Source: Marinobacter sp. NP-4(2019) (GTDB lineage Bacteria > Pseudomonadota > Gammaproteobacteria > Pseudomonadales > Oleiphilaceae). From it: a stretch of DNA of 64,000 nt. The stretch's first letter is position 1; every line of letters starts with the position of its first letter. A program made the position numbers and the translations under genes. The DNA lies in contig NZ_CP034142.1 in the NCBI RefSeq assembly GCF_003994855.1, positions 682,001-746,000 of the forward strand. The letters are read 5' to 3'. Under the pieces are notes generated by a model. That model was not told where the DNA came from. It was given only the letters and a program-made list of their open reading frames with translations, and ran no database searches. Positions 35,062 through 43,474 of the stretch are shown piece by piece.

Positions 35062-35388
35062 ATGAGCGGAAATATCGTAAACGTAACTGACGCATCTTTT
35101 GAGCAGGACGTCCTGCAGTCTGACGTACCCGTACTGGTGGACTACTGGGCAGAGTGGTGCGGCCCCTGCAAGATGATCGCCCCGGTACTGGAAGAGATCG
35201 CCGATGAATACGACGGCAAGCTGAAAATCTGCAAGCTGAACATCGACGAAAACGAACAGACTCCGCCCAAGTTCAACATCCGCGGCATTCCCACCCTGAT
35301 GCTGTTCAAGAACGGCAACGTGGACGCCACCAAAGTGGGTGCACTGTCCAAGTCCCAACTGGCGGCCTTCCTGGACAGCAACCTCTGA
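35062..35388 (+). CDS. trxA: Thioredoxin 1
   Basis: A 108-residue cytoplasmic disulphide reductase. The active site is Trp32-Cys33-Gly-Pro-Cys36-Lys in YWAEWCGPCKMIAP; cis-Pro is in RGIPTLMLF. ATG at 35062 is chosen because AGGA lies eight bases upstream and gives the usual length; an in-frame ATG two codons earlier is too close to the ribosome binding site. A terminator follows. In many relatives rho lies next; here molybdenum-cofactor genes intervene. Confidence 0.96.
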   Translation: MSGNIVNVTDASFEQDVLQSDVPVLVDYWAEWCGPCKMIAPVLEEIADEYDGKLKICKLNIDENEQTPPKFNIRGIPTLMLFKNGNVDATKVGALSKSQLAAFLDSNL

Positions 35389-35409
35389 TTGCTGACCGGA
35401 CGCCCGAAG

Positions 35410-35443
35410 CCGCCCCTGAACCCACGTTCACGGGCGGTTTTTT
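35410..35443 (+). terminator. Intrinsic terminator of trxA
   Basis: CCGCCCCTGAAC pairs with GTTCACGGGCGG (one mismatch) and is followed by six T. The T-run runs directly into the mobA start codon at 35444, an unusually tight arrangement. Confidence 0.85.
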
Positions 35444-36052
35444 ATGGCCATGACAAAACACAGTGATCGCAAACACATCGCCGGCCTGCTGCTGGCCGGA
35501 GGCGAAGGCCGCCGCCTCGGAGGCCGCGACAAAGGCATGGTCCCCTGGAACGGCCGCCCCATGGCCGCCTGGGTGTACGACGCCCTCAAATCCGTCACCA
35601 CCCCCGTCCTGATCAGCGCCAACCGTTCCCTGGAAGACTACCGACAGCTGGCACCAGGGCAGGTCTTCGAAGACCCCGACACCCTCCGTGGACAAGGCCC
35701 CCTGGTAGGCCTGCTAACCGGCCTGAAACAAGCCGAAGCCCTCGGCGCCGATGCGGTACTGGTCTGCCCCTGCGACACCCCGGAAATAACGCCTGAGGTA
35801 CTGTCTCATCTGGTGGATGCTTGGCGGGAAATCCCGGAAAACCCCGTCATCGCCGAGTGCGGGGGCAGGGCGCATCCGCTACACGGTGTCTTTCCGGTGT
35901 CGTTGGCACCGTTTCTGGGAAGGCAGTTACAGGAAGGCAATCGCCGGGTGATGGTTTTCGCGGAGGCGGCTGGAGCGATAAAAGTAAATTGCGAAGATGC
36001 AGCTCAGGCGTTCAATAACAGGAACCGCCCGGAAGACTTAACGGATATCTGA
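35444..36052 (+). CDS. mobA: Molybdenum cofactor guanylyltransferase MobA
   Basis: A 202-residue enzyme that adds GMP to molybdopterin to form the MGD cofactor. The nucleotide-binding start GLLLAGGEGRRLGGRDKGMVPW and the loops VLVCPCDTPEI and HPLHGVFPV are characteristic. The ATG at 35444 (or 35450) has no normal ribosome binding site: it directly follows the trxA terminator T-run. Translation may use the GGCGG of the stem, or be leaderless. It converges on moaE-moaD-moeA-moaB across hairpin element B. Confidence 0.9.
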   Translation: MAMTKHSDRKHIAGLLLAGGEGRRLGGRDKGMVPWNGRPMAAWVYDALKSVTTPVLISANRSLEDYRQLAPGQVFEDPDTLRGQGPLVGLLTGLKQAEALGADAVLVCPCDTPEITPEVLSHLVDAWREIPENPVIAECGGRAHPLHGVFPVSLAPFLGRQLQEGNRRVMVFAEAAGAIKVNCEDAAQAFNNRNRPEDLTDI

Positions 36053-36079
36053 GGGAATGTCGTAGACAACTGAAAACTA

Positions 36080-36193
36080 GGCCATCAAGTCGGAACGGCT
36101 TCCCGAAAATGTGCGGAGCCATGGATGGCGGAGCCCAAGCGTACACGGACGTATTCAAAGCGTTTTTCGGGAAGCCGTTCCGACTTGATGGCC
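36080..36193 (+). repeat. Long-arm hairpin element, copy B
   Basis: Arms 36080-36109 and 36164-36193 are perfectly complementary over 30 nt. The 54-nt core (36110-36163) contains GCCATGGATGGC and GTACACGGACGTAT and is about 90% identical to the core of copy A, while the arms are not. It sits between convergent mobA and moaE. Confidence 0.85.
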
Positions 36194-36266
36194 GACCGCC
36201 ATACTCCGGCAAGCATCCTGCCTGCTGACTGGTCGCCATGCTCACAGTAAAAGGCCAGCAGAAAGC

Positions 36267-36725
36267 CTACAACTCCCATCCCTGACTACGAGCCAAATCA
36301 GCATCTTTCTGCTCTACCCAGTGCTCCCCGGATTCCGTAATCTCCTTCTTCCAGAACGGCGCCGACGTCTTCAGAGCGTCCATAATGAACGCGCAGGCCG
36401 CAAAGGCATCGCCACGGTGGGCACTGCACACCCCCACAAACACGATCTGGTCAGAAAGCGCCAGCTCACCCACCCGGTGAACCACCCGCGCCTTGCGCAC
36501 ATCCCAGCGCTCGGCCGCCTGCTCAATCAGATCTTCGATGACCTGCTCCGTCATCCCCGGATAATGTTCCAGAAACAACCCTGTCACGCCCTGCAGATCG
36601 CCGCTGTCCCGCACCAGGCCGGTAAACGTCGCAATCGCGCCGGTGCCGGCGCCACTGCCCCTCAGTGTCTGGTACTCTGCAGCGACATCGAAATCTTCTT
36701 GCTGCACAGAAACGGAATAGTCCAT
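36267..36725 (-). CDS. moaE: Molybdopterin synthase catalytic subunit MoaE
   Basis: A 152-residue subunit that with MoaD inserts sulphur into precursor Z. GAIATFTGLVRD, LEHYPGMTE, RVVHRVGELALSDQIVFVGV and the catalytic-lysine region APFWKKEI are typical. Same-strand operon moaB-moeA-moaD-moaE; it starts one base after moaD. Confidence 0.94.
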   Translation of the reverse strand: MDYSVSVQQEDFDVAAEYQTLRGSGAGTGAIATFTGLVRDSGDLQGVTGLFLEHYPGMTEQVIEDLIEQAAERWDVRKARVVHRVGELALSDQIVFVGVCSAHRGDAFAACAFIMDALKTSAPFWKKEITESGEHWVEQKDADLARSQGWEL

Positions 36726-36726
36726 G

Positions 36727-36990
36727 TCAGCCTCCCGTCACCGGCGGGAAAAACGCCACCTCATCCCCCGCCTTGAGCCGTGTTTCCGGCCTGGCCATGG
36801 CCTGGTTGACCGCAATCATCACCGGCTGATCGCCATCCAGCTGCGCCCACGGACCGCCTTTCGCTGCCAGCTCGGACAGCACCTGGCCGGCGGTGGTGTC
36901 AGGCCGTGCCGGCAGTGTGAGGCTGTCGGTCTCCAGCTCTTCCCGCAGGCGGGCAAAGAAGCGAACGATCACGGTGTTTTCGTTACCCAT
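36727..36990 (-). CDS. moaD: Molybdopterin synthase sulphur carrier subunit MoaD
   Basis: An 87-residue ubiquitin-like sulphur carrier ending in Gly-Gly (PPVTGG), the residue that is adenylated and thiocarboxylated. VRFFARLREEL at the start is typical. It lies between moeA and moaE with 1-2 base gaps, so it is surely co-transcribed. Confidence 0.94.
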   Translation of the reverse strand: MGNENTVIVRFFARLREELETDSLTLPARPDTTAGQVLSELAAKGGPWAQLDGDQPVMIAVNQAMARPETRLKAGDEVAFFPPVTGG

Positions 36991-36992
36991 GG

Positions 36993-38207
36993 TTACCCCA
37001 GAAGTTCCGCAAAGGAATAATATGTAATTATATCACCGGGGATGATGGCTGTGTGTTCCGGTACCACCGCCAAACCGTCGGCCCAGCAGGCGGAACTCAA
37101 CATCCCGGAACTCTGGTTCGGGTAAGCTGCCACCATGACTTGCTGATCATGGATCTCCTTCCGCGCCCGGACAAACTCCTTGCGAACAGAGGCTGAATCG
37201 ACACTGAAAGCTGCGGGCAACTGTTCACCGTAAACACGGTAATCAGTGACGCCCTGACGCTTGCGGATGTATGGGATTCCCACCACCAGGAAGGTGACCA
37301 ATACCGCCGCCGGATTGCCCGGCAAGCCCAGAACCGGCGTGCCTTCGAAGGAGCCAAAGGCCAGCGGTTTGCCCGGCTTGATTGCCATGCGCCACAGTGA
37401 CAGTTCACCAGAGGATTCCAGCACCGCCCGTACGTGATCCTCTTCGCCCACGGAAACGCCGCCGCTGGTGATCACCAGATCCGCCTCACTGGCAGCACGC
37501 TTGAGGGTTGCCTGGGTCGCTTCGCGGTTGTCCCGGAGCGTTTCACACAGCACCACGTCACAGCCGGTTTCGGCCAGCAGGCCGAGCAACGTAAACCGGT
37601 TGGTGTTATAGATCTGTCCGGGCTTCAGGGCCACCCCTGGCTCAACCAGTTCATCGCCCGTGCTCAGGACAGCCACTTTCAGGCGGGGGCGCACTGGCAC
37701 CCGGGCTGTGCCCATGGAGGCCAGCAGCCCCATTTCCTGGGGACGTATGCGGGTGCCCCGGGCCAGCGCCAGGTCGCCCCGGGTCAGATCCTGTCCGCGG
37801 CGGCGGATGTTCTGTCCATCGCTGACATCGGCACGGATAACAACGCCGGCATCCGACACGTCCGCCCGTTCCTGCATGACCACTGCGTTTGCGCCCTCTG
37901 GAATCTCCGAACCGGTAAAGATGCGTACGGCTGTTCCGGGCTTAATCGCTGCCGGGGCCTGCCCTGCCGGTACCCGGGCTGACACTGGCAAAGGCTGATT
38001 GGCAACGAAATCCTCTGTTCTCAGGGCGTAACCATCCACCGCGCTGTTGTCCGCCGGCGGCACATCCGCCGGTACGAGGAGATCCTCTGCCAGCACCCTG
38101 CCAAGACTGTCAGCCAGCGGTACGGTCTCCGACCCGGCCAGTGCCGTCGCCTGCGCCAGTATGTGCGAGACCGCATCTTCGACGGGTGTTAAGTGTTGAC
38201 CCGCCAT
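36993..38207 (-). CDS. moeA: Molybdopterin molybdenumtransferase MoeA
   Basis: A 404-residue enzyme inserting molybdate into adenylyl-molybdopterin. DNSAVDGYALR, TGSEIPEGANAVVMQE, STGDEL and TSGGVSVGEEDHV are all family hallmarks, and the C-terminal domain IV is present. Second gene of the molybdenum-cofactor operon, two bases after moaB. Confidence 0.95.
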   Translation of the reverse strand: MAGQHLTPVEDAVSHILAQATALAGSETVPLADSLGRVLAEDLLVPADVPPADNSAVDGYALRTEDFVANQPLPVSARVPAGQAPAAIKPGTAVRIFTGSEIPEGANAVVMQERADVSDAGVVIRADVSDGQNIRRRGQDLTRGDLALARGTRIRPQEMGLLASMGTARVPVRPRLKVAVLSTGDELVEPGVALKPGQIYNTNRFTLLGLLAETGCDVVLCETLRDNREATQATLKRAASEADLVITSGGVSVGEEDHVRAVLESSGELSLWRMAIKPGKPLAFGSFEGTPVLGLPGNPAAVLVTFLVVGIPYIRKRQGVTDYRVYGEQLPAAFSVDSASVRKEFVRARKEIHDQQVMVAAYPNQSSGMLSSACWADGLAVVPEHTAIIPGDIITYYSFAELLG

Positions 38208-38209
38208 GG

Positions 38210-38782
38210 CTACCGTTGCCCCCGGTTACCAATCTTTTCATGCAGGCGATGATGGGGGCGATCCGGTTTACGCAGGGCCAGTGCCGAAAAGTTACAGGGG
38301 CCATAGCGACTGTCCAACTGCGTACTGAGAATGCCATTCCAACCGGTACGGCACGCGCCGGTCGATCCGGGCAGGCAGAAAATGACCGTATGGTTGGCGA
38401 GGCCACCGAACGCACGGGACTGAATCGTGGAAGTGCCAATTTCCGCTGCGGACAGTCGGCGGAATTCCTCGCCAAAGCCGTCAATGGTTTTATCCAGTAG
38501 TGGAGCGACGGCTTCCGGAGTGCTGTCGCGCTCATGGAACCCTGTTCCGCCGGTAATGATAATCGCGTGAATGTCCGGATCGGCGATCCACCCCGACATC
38601 AACGCACGAACCAGATACACGTCGTCCGGGAGAATGCGGCGTGCGATCAGGTGGTGACCAGCCTCAACAACGTTGTCCTCAAGGAACTGGCCGGATGTGT
38701 CCTCATCGGCTCCACGGGTGTCGGATACCGTCAGGATGGCGATGTTCAGGGGCTTGAGTTCGCTGCTTTTCTCGCTGCTCAT
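38210..38782 (-). CDS. moaB: Molybdopterin adenylyltransferase-like protein MoaB
   Basis: A 190-residue MoaB/MogA-fold protein. AILTVSDTR, IITGGTGFHERDSTPEAV and CLPGSTGACRTGW mark the molybdopterin-binding fold; the N-terminus and length fit MoaB rather than MogA. First gene of the minus-strand operon. moaA and moaC are not in the window. Confidence 0.92.
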   Translation of the reverse strand: MSSEKSSELKPLNIAILTVSDTRGADEDTSGQFLEDNVVEAGHHLIARRILPDDVYLVRALMSGWIADPDIHAIIITGGTGFHERDSTPEAVAPLLDKTIDGFGEEFRRLSAAEIGTSTIQSRAFGGLANHTVIFCLPGSTGACRTGWNGILSTQLDSRYGPCNFSALALRKPDRPHHRLHEKIGNRGQR

Positions 38783-38936
38783 GGTGTCACTCCGCAGATT
38801 AAATCACTGATTGGGGTCAGTATCCCCATAGCGGAGGATGAATGGAAGAGGAGTATTCCATCAGAGGGAGGAGGGCGATTGAGGTGGTATTTTCCACTCT
38901 GCGCATGGCAATTGGTGTAAATTTGCGCAGCATCAC

Positions 38937-38966
38937 TTGACATTCACGGGTCAGGTGGCCGATTAT
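38937..38966 (+). promoter_or_regulatory. Probable rho promoter and leader
   Basis: TTGACA (38937-38942) and GATTAT (38961-38966) are 18 bp apart, a good sigma-70 pair. Transcription would start about 175 bases before rho, giving a long leader as seen for autoregulated rho genes. The 38783-39147 spacer holds no convincing gene. Confidence 0.6.
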
Positions 38967-39147
38967 CCGTGTTGCCCGGCGAACGGTTGTTCTTCCTGTC
39001 TCTGGCTTCAGTACTTTTCCGGCTTTCATCTTTACCGGTTGCTCCATCTGGCCAGCACCAAGTTCAACTAGCACCCGACCAACTCGTTCAGGGGCATTCC
39101 TGTCATTCCAATATTCGTTTACTTCCATTCCGAAAATCTAACAACCT

Positions 39148-40410
39148 ATGAACCTTACTGAACTCAAGCAGAAGTCCGTGCCCGAATTGCTCGATATTGC
39201 GCAAGAGATGGGCCTTGATAACCTGGCTCGTTCGCGCAAACAGGATGTCATCTTCACGATCCTGAAGAAGCATGCCAAAAGCGGCGAAGACATCTATGGT
39301 GATGGCGTACTGGAAATTCTGCAGGATGGTTTCGGCTTCCTCCGTTCCGCCGATGCCTCATACCTTGCCGGACCCGACGATATCTACGTATCGCCAAGCC
39401 AGATTCGCCGTTTCAACCTGCGAACCGGTGACACCGTGGCCGGCAAGATACGCCCGCCGAAAGACGGCGAGCGTTACTTTGCCCTGCTGAAAGTTAACGA
39501 GATTAACTTCGACAAGCCGGACAATGCCCGAAACAAGATTCTGTTCGAGAACCTCACGCCGCTGTTTCCGGACGAGCGTCTTATGCTCGAAGCCGGCAAC
39601 GGCAGCACCGAGGATCTCTCCTCCCGGGTTCTGGATCTGGTGGCGCCCATCGGCAAGGGGCAGCGTGGCCTGATCGTCTCCCCGCCCAAGGCTGGTAAAA
39701 CGCTGTTGATGCAGAGCATTGCCCAGTCCATCACCCGCAACAACCCGGAGTGCCATGTCATGGTGCTGCTCATCGACGAGCGCCCGGAAGAAGTGACGGA
39801 GATGCAGCGCACCGTTCGTGGTGAGGTCATCGCCTCCACCTTTGACGAGCCGCCAGCTCGTCACGTCCAGGTGGCGGAAATGGTGATCGAAAAGGCCAAG
39901 CGCCTGGTCGAGCACAAGAAAGACGTGGTGATCCTGCTGGATTCCATCACCCGTCTGGCCCGCGCCTACAACACCGTGATTCCCTCCTCGGGCAAGGTGC
40001 TGACCGGTGGTGTGGACGCCCATGCCCTTGAGAAGCCCAAGCGTTTCTTCGGTGCGGCCCGTAACGTGGAAGAAGGCGGCAGTCTGACCATCCTTGCCAC
40101 GGCGCTGGTGAACACCGGTTCCAAGATGGACGAGGTCATCTACGAGGAGTTCAAGGGCACCGGTAACATGGAGGTGCACCTGGACCGCAAAATTGCCGAG
40201 AAGCGTACCTATCCGGCGATCAACATCCGCAGCTCCGGCACCCGTCGTGAGGATCTGCTGATGTCCGAGGCCGATATCCAGCGCGTCTGGATCCTGCGCA
40301 AGCTGCTGCACTCCATGGATGACGACACCGCCGCCATCGAGTTCCTGCTGGACAAGCTGAAAGACACCAAGACCAACGACGAATTCTTCCAGTCCATGAA
40401 ACGTCGTTGA
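39148..40410 (+). CDS. rho: Transcription termination factor Rho
   Basis: A 420-residue hexameric RNA-dependent ATPase. The N-terminal helical and cold-shock RNA-binding domain (VLEILQDGFGFLRS, DDIYVSPSQIRRF) is followed by a Walker A loop SPPKAGKT (about 185), Walker B VVILLDSITRLARAYN and Q-loop region SGKVLTGGVD. Length matches E. coli Rho (419). The ribosome binding site is weak. Confidence 0.97.
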   Translation: MNLTELKQKSVPELLDIAQEMGLDNLARSRKQDVIFTILKKHAKSGEDIYGDGVLEILQDGFGFLRSADASYLAGPDDIYVSPSQIRRFNLRTGDTVAGKIRPPKDGERYFALLKVNEINFDKPDNARNKILFENLTPLFPDERLMLEAGNGSTEDLSSRVLDLVAPIGKGQRGLIVSPPKAGKTLLMQSIAQSITRNNPECHVMVLLIDERPEEVTEMQRTVRGEVIASTFDEPPARHVQVAEMVIEKAKRLVEHKKDVVILLDSITRLARAYNTVIPSSGKVLTGGVDAHALEKPKRFFGAARNVEEGGSLTILATALVNTGSKMDEVIYEEFKGTGNMEVHLDRKIAEKRTYPAINIRSSGTRREDLLMSEADIQRVWILRKLLHSMDDDTAAIEFLLDKLKDTKTNDEFFQSMKRR

Positions 40411-40448
40411 TCGGAGTCATAAAGCGCACCGGATCGTGGGGGGCGGGC

Positions 40449-40551
40449 GTTGTCGGGGGCTTCCTCCGGAGACACGCCGTAAACCCATCCCTGGGGGCTC
40501 GGTCTTGCCATCCCTGGCAAGACACGGTCTCCGGAGGAAGCCCCCGACAAC
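40449..40551 (-). repeat. Long-arm hairpin element, copy C (inverted)
   Basis: Arms 40449-40473 and 40527-40551 are perfectly complementary over 25 nt. Read on the minus strand, the 53-nt core aligns with copies A and B: GCCAGGGATGGC at offset 9 (as in A), CAGGGATG at offset 34 and TTTACGGCGT at the end. The first inner hairpin is extended to nine pairs (GTCTTGCCA/TGGCAAGAC). It lies just after rho and could also act in termination. Confidence 0.8.
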
Positions 40552-40615
40552 ACCGACCAGGCGCCCTGCGCGCTCCAAGGTCCAGTGCAGTTAACTCTTA
40601 GGTTTGAAGAACGGG

Positions 40616-40681
40616 GTATGGGGCAATGCTCCAAAACAGTCAGGGAAGCCACGGTTCCCGTTTTGGAGCATTGCCCCATAC
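40616..40681. repeat. Second long hairpin after rho (element D)
   Basis: Arms 40616-40637 and 40660-40681 are perfectly complementary over 22 nt, extendable with one mismatch to 28. The 22-nt core contains an inner GGGAA/TTCCC stem. The core does not match elements A-C. It lies between element C and ubiD, about 100 bases before the ubiD start. Confidence 0.75.
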
Positions 40682-40787
40682 ACCGTTCCACCCCCAAAAC
40701 CAACAGACACCAACCACATGCCCCAACAGCCAAAGGTCCACAAACGGTCAACCTCCGTAGTAACCCGGACAGCAAACGGAGCACCCA

Positions 40788-42275
40788 ATGAAATATAACG
40801 ACCTGCGAGATTTTATCGGTCAGCTGGAAAAGCTGGGCGAGCTCAAGCGTATTTCCGTCGAAGTTGACCCCCATCTGGAAATGACCGAAATCTGCGACCG
40901 CACCCTGCGGGCGGGTGGTCCTGCGTTGTTGTTCGAAAATCCGAAAGGTTACGACATGCCAGTGCTGGCCAACCTGTTTGGTACGCCGAAACGGGTGGCG
41001 TTGGGTATGGGGCAGGACAACGTCACTGCGCTTCGGGAGATTGGCAAGCTGCTGGCCTTTCTGAAGGAGCCGGATCCCCCCAAGGGCTTCAAGGACGCCA
41101 TCGAAAAACTGCCGCTGTTCCGGCAGGTCATGCGTATGAGTCCGAAGGTGTTGCGTTCCGCGCCTTGTCAGGACGTGGTGATTGAAAAAGATCAGGTGGA
41201 CCTGTACCAGATTCCGGTTCAGCACTGCTGGCCCGGCGATGCCGGTCCGCTGGTGACCTGGCCGCTGGTGATCACCCGTGGCCCCCATAAGGAACGCCAG
41301 AATCTGGGGATCTACCGTCAGCAGGTGATTGGTCGTAATCGGCTGATTATGCGTTGGCTCAGTCATCGCGGCGGTGCGCTGGATTTTCAGGAGTTCCAGA
41401 AAGCCAACCCGGGCAAACCCTATCCGGTGGCGGTTGCCCTGGGCGCCGATCCGGCCACTATCCTGGGTGCTGTGACTCCGGTGCCGGATACCCTGTCCGA
41501 GTACGCCTTTGCAGGTCTGTTGCGGGGCGGGCGTACGGAACTGGTCCAGTGTGGTCTCAGCGACCTGCAGGTGCCGGCGAGTGCGGAGATTGTGCTGGAA
41601 GGGTTTATCTATCCGGACGACATCGCCCCGGAAGGGCCGTTTGGGGACCACACCGGTTACTACAACGAAGTGGACCGGTTCCCGGTGTTCACCGTGGAGC
41701 GGATTACCCATCGCAAGGACCCGATTTATCACAGCACCTACACCGGCCGTCCGCCCGATGAGCCGGCGATTCTCGGAGTGGCGCTGAACGAAGTCTTTAT
41801 CCCGATTCTGCAGAAGCAGTTTCCGGAGATTGTGGACTTCTATCTGCCCCCGGAAGGTTGCTCCTACCGCCTTGCAGTGGTGACCATGAAGAAACAGTAC
41901 CCAGGCCATGCCAAACGGGTGATGATGGGGGTATGGTCTTTTTTGCGGCAGTTCATGTACACCAAGTTCGTGATTGTCACGGATGACGATGTGAACGCCC
42001 GGGACTGGAAAGACGTGATCTGGGCGATGACCACCCGGATGGACCCGGCCCGTGACACCACGATGGTAGAGAGTACGCCGATTGATTATCTGGACTTTGC
42101 CTCGCCGGTATCTGGTCTTGGCTCGAAGATGGGGATGGACGCCACCAACAAATGGCCCGGTGAGACCGATCGGGAGTGGGGTACTCCGATCACTATGACC
42201 GACGAGGTCAAACAGCGGGTGGATGAGCTCTGGGATAGCCTGGGGATTGAAACTTCGCCGGATCGCCCCGAGTGA
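40788..42275 (+). CDS. ubiD: 3-octaprenyl-4-hydroxybenzoate decarboxylase UbiD
   Basis: A 495-residue prenylated-FMN-dependent decarboxylase of ubiquinone synthesis. The start MKYNDLRDFIGQLEKLGELKRI-type region, ALGADPATILGAVTPVPD, the catalytic region EGPFGDHTGYY and GRPPDEPAILG are characteristic. Length matches E. coli UbiD (497). The prenyltransferase UbiX, which makes the cofactor, is not in the window. A flavin reductase gene follows 13 bases downstream. Confidence 0.96.
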   Translation: MKYNDLRDFIGQLEKLGELKRISVEVDPHLEMTEICDRTLRAGGPALLFENPKGYDMPVLANLFGTPKRVALGMGQDNVTALREIGKLLAFLKEPDPPKGFKDAIEKLPLFRQVMRMSPKVLRSAPCQDVVIEKDQVDLYQIPVQHCWPGDAGPLVTWPLVITRGPHKERQNLGIYRQQVIGRNRLIMRWLSHRGGALDFQEFQKANPGKPYPVAVALGADPATILGAVTPVPDTLSEYAFAGLLRGGRTELVQCGLSDLQVPASAEIVLEGFIYPDDIAPEGPFGDHTGYYNEVDRFPVFTVERITHRKDPIYHSTYTGRPPDEPAILGVALNEVFIPILQKQFPEIVDFYLPPEGCSYRLAVVTMKKQYPGHAKRVMMGVWSFLRQFMYTKFVIVTDDDVNARDWKDVIWAMTTRMDPARDTTMVESTPIDYLDFASPVSGLGSKMGMDATNKWPGETDREWGTPITMTDEVKQRVDELWDSLGIETSPDRPE

Positions 42276-42288
42276 TAGGAACAGCAAC

Positions 42289-43281
42289 GTGTATCGGGTT
42301 GTCCTGAAACCGTCCGGATTGACTTGCACCGTCGACCCGGAAACCGACTTGCTCGATGCCGCAGCCGATGCGGGCATAGCCGTGCCCGCCGCCTGCCGCA
42401 ATGGGGTGTGCGAAATCTGCGAAGCGCGACTACTGGCCGGCAACGCATTGAACACCCGCAACCAACAGACGATCATGGTCAACGAGCCTTTGATGATGTG
42501 CCGAACCCTCGCGCTCGGGGACCTGGAACTGGAGATAACCGCCGTTATGGCAGCAGGAACCAATCAGCCTCGCAAGTATCAGGCAAAAGTGGTGGACGTC
42601 CGCTCCATCAGCCACGACGTATACCGGGTCGAGCTTCAACTGCCCCGTCGGCGTGATCTGTCGTTTCATGCCGGTCAGTATCTGTCGGTCAATCTGCCGG
42701 ATGCCGATCCCTGCTACTTCTCCATCGCCAGCAGTCCATCCGAGGCGAACATTGAGCTGCATATCCAGGCCTCGCCGGACTGGATCTCGGCGCAGAAGGT
42801 GATCGAAGCGCTGACCTCGGGGAATGATGTCACCGTTGAGCTTCCCCACGGCAAGGCCTGTCTGGCCGCAGCACCGGAAAGACCGCTGCTGCTGGTGGCG
42901 GCCGGCACCGGCTTTGCCCAGATGAAAAGCCTGGTGGATTACCTGAGGACGACCAGCTACCAGCAGCCGGTCAAACTCTACTGGGGCGTGCGCCGCCATG
43001 AAGACATGTACCTGCGCTCCCTGGCCCAGCAATGGGAGCAGGACTGGCCGCCGTTTACGTTCCTGCCCGTGGTTGGTGATGACGAGGACAACGACTGGGC
43101 TGGCCACCACGACCAGTTGGTGCGGGCGGTGCTGGCGTCAGGCATGGACTGGAAGAACGTGGAAGTGCATGCCAGCGGATCGCCGACCATGGTGTATACG
43201 CTGATGGATGCCCTGATTGAGGCAGGCTTGCCGGAGGCGGCGTTTTTCTCCGACGTTCTGGAGTACGCGCCGAGGGGCTGA
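42289..43281 (+). CDS. 2Fe-2S ferredoxin-NAD(P)H flavin reductase-type protein
   Basis: A 330-residue electron-transfer protein. The N-terminal plant-type ferredoxin domain has Cys36, Cys41, Cys44 and Cys71 as cluster ligands (CRNGVCEIC). An FAD domain follows (about 95-190, RVELQLPRRRDLSFHAGQYL-type motif) and then an NAD(P)H domain (LLVAAGTGFAQMKSL). It resembles proteins annotated as CDP-6-deoxy-glucoseen reductase or Fre-like next to ubiD in pseudomonads, where it may supply reduced flavin. GTG at 42289 is chosen for AGGA eight bases upstream. Confidence 0.88.
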   Translation: MYRVVLKPSGLTCTVDPETDLLDAAADAGIAVPAACRNGVCEICEARLLAGNALNTRNQQTIMVNEPLMMCRTLALGDLELEITAVMAAGTNQPRKYQAKVVDVRSISHDVYRVELQLPRRRDLSFHAGQYLSVNLPDADPCYFSIASSPSEANIELHIQASPDWISAQKVIEALTSGNDVTVELPHGKACLAAAPERPLLLVAAGTGFAQMKSLVDYLRTTSYQQPVKLYWGVRRHEDMYLRSLAQQWEQDWPPFTFLPVVGDDEDNDWAGHHDQLVRAVLASGMDWKNVEVHASGSPTMVYTLMDALIEAGLPEAAFFSDVLEYAPRG

Positions 43282-43288
43282 TCTTTGG

Positions 43289-43320
43289 TTTGTCGGATTA
43301 GCAAAGCGTAATCCGACAAA
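43289..43320. repeat. Common TTTGTCGGATTA hairpin repeat
   Basis: TTTGTCGGATTA and TAATCCGACAAA form a perfect 12-bp stem around an 8-base loop. Hairpins with this GTCGGATTA…TAATCCGAC stem are widespread intergenic repeats in proteobacteria and often serve as terminators. It lies right after the flavin reductase stop. Confidence 0.75.
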
Positions 43321-43343
43321 GGCGATATCACTAATGTCAAACT

Positions 43344-43436
43344 GGTCTCGGGGTGGGGTGCCTTTTCTGGCGGGACAAAGGTGTCTGAGCGCAGCGAGTT
43401 CTTTTCCCATAAGAAACGGCACCCCACCTCGGGGCC
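43344..43436. repeat. Hairpin repeat with GAGCGCAGCGAG core (element E)
   Basis: GTGGGGTGCC and GGCACCCCAC pair perfectly within longer imperfect arms (43344-43362 and 43418-43436), with TTTCT/AGAAA continuing inwards. The core contains GTGTCTGAGCGCAGCGAGTT, a core I recognise from intergenic repeats in several gammaproteobacteria. It sits between the convergent flavin reductase and hemY genes. Confidence 0.6.
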
Positions 43437-43474
43437 AACCTGCGTAAAAGCGGGCTACAGAGATCGAACGATAG

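Noticed and set aside
38817..39128. 103-codon minus-strand frame upstream of rho
   Set aside because: It overlaps the likely rho promoter and leader, has no good ribosome binding site and no recognised motif.
40209..42563. 784-codon minus-strand open frame opposite rho and ubiD
   Set aside because: It lies antisense to two well-identified genes, spans their intergenic hairpins, and its product is repetitive His/Arg/Gln-rich sequence typical of GC-rich antisense frames.
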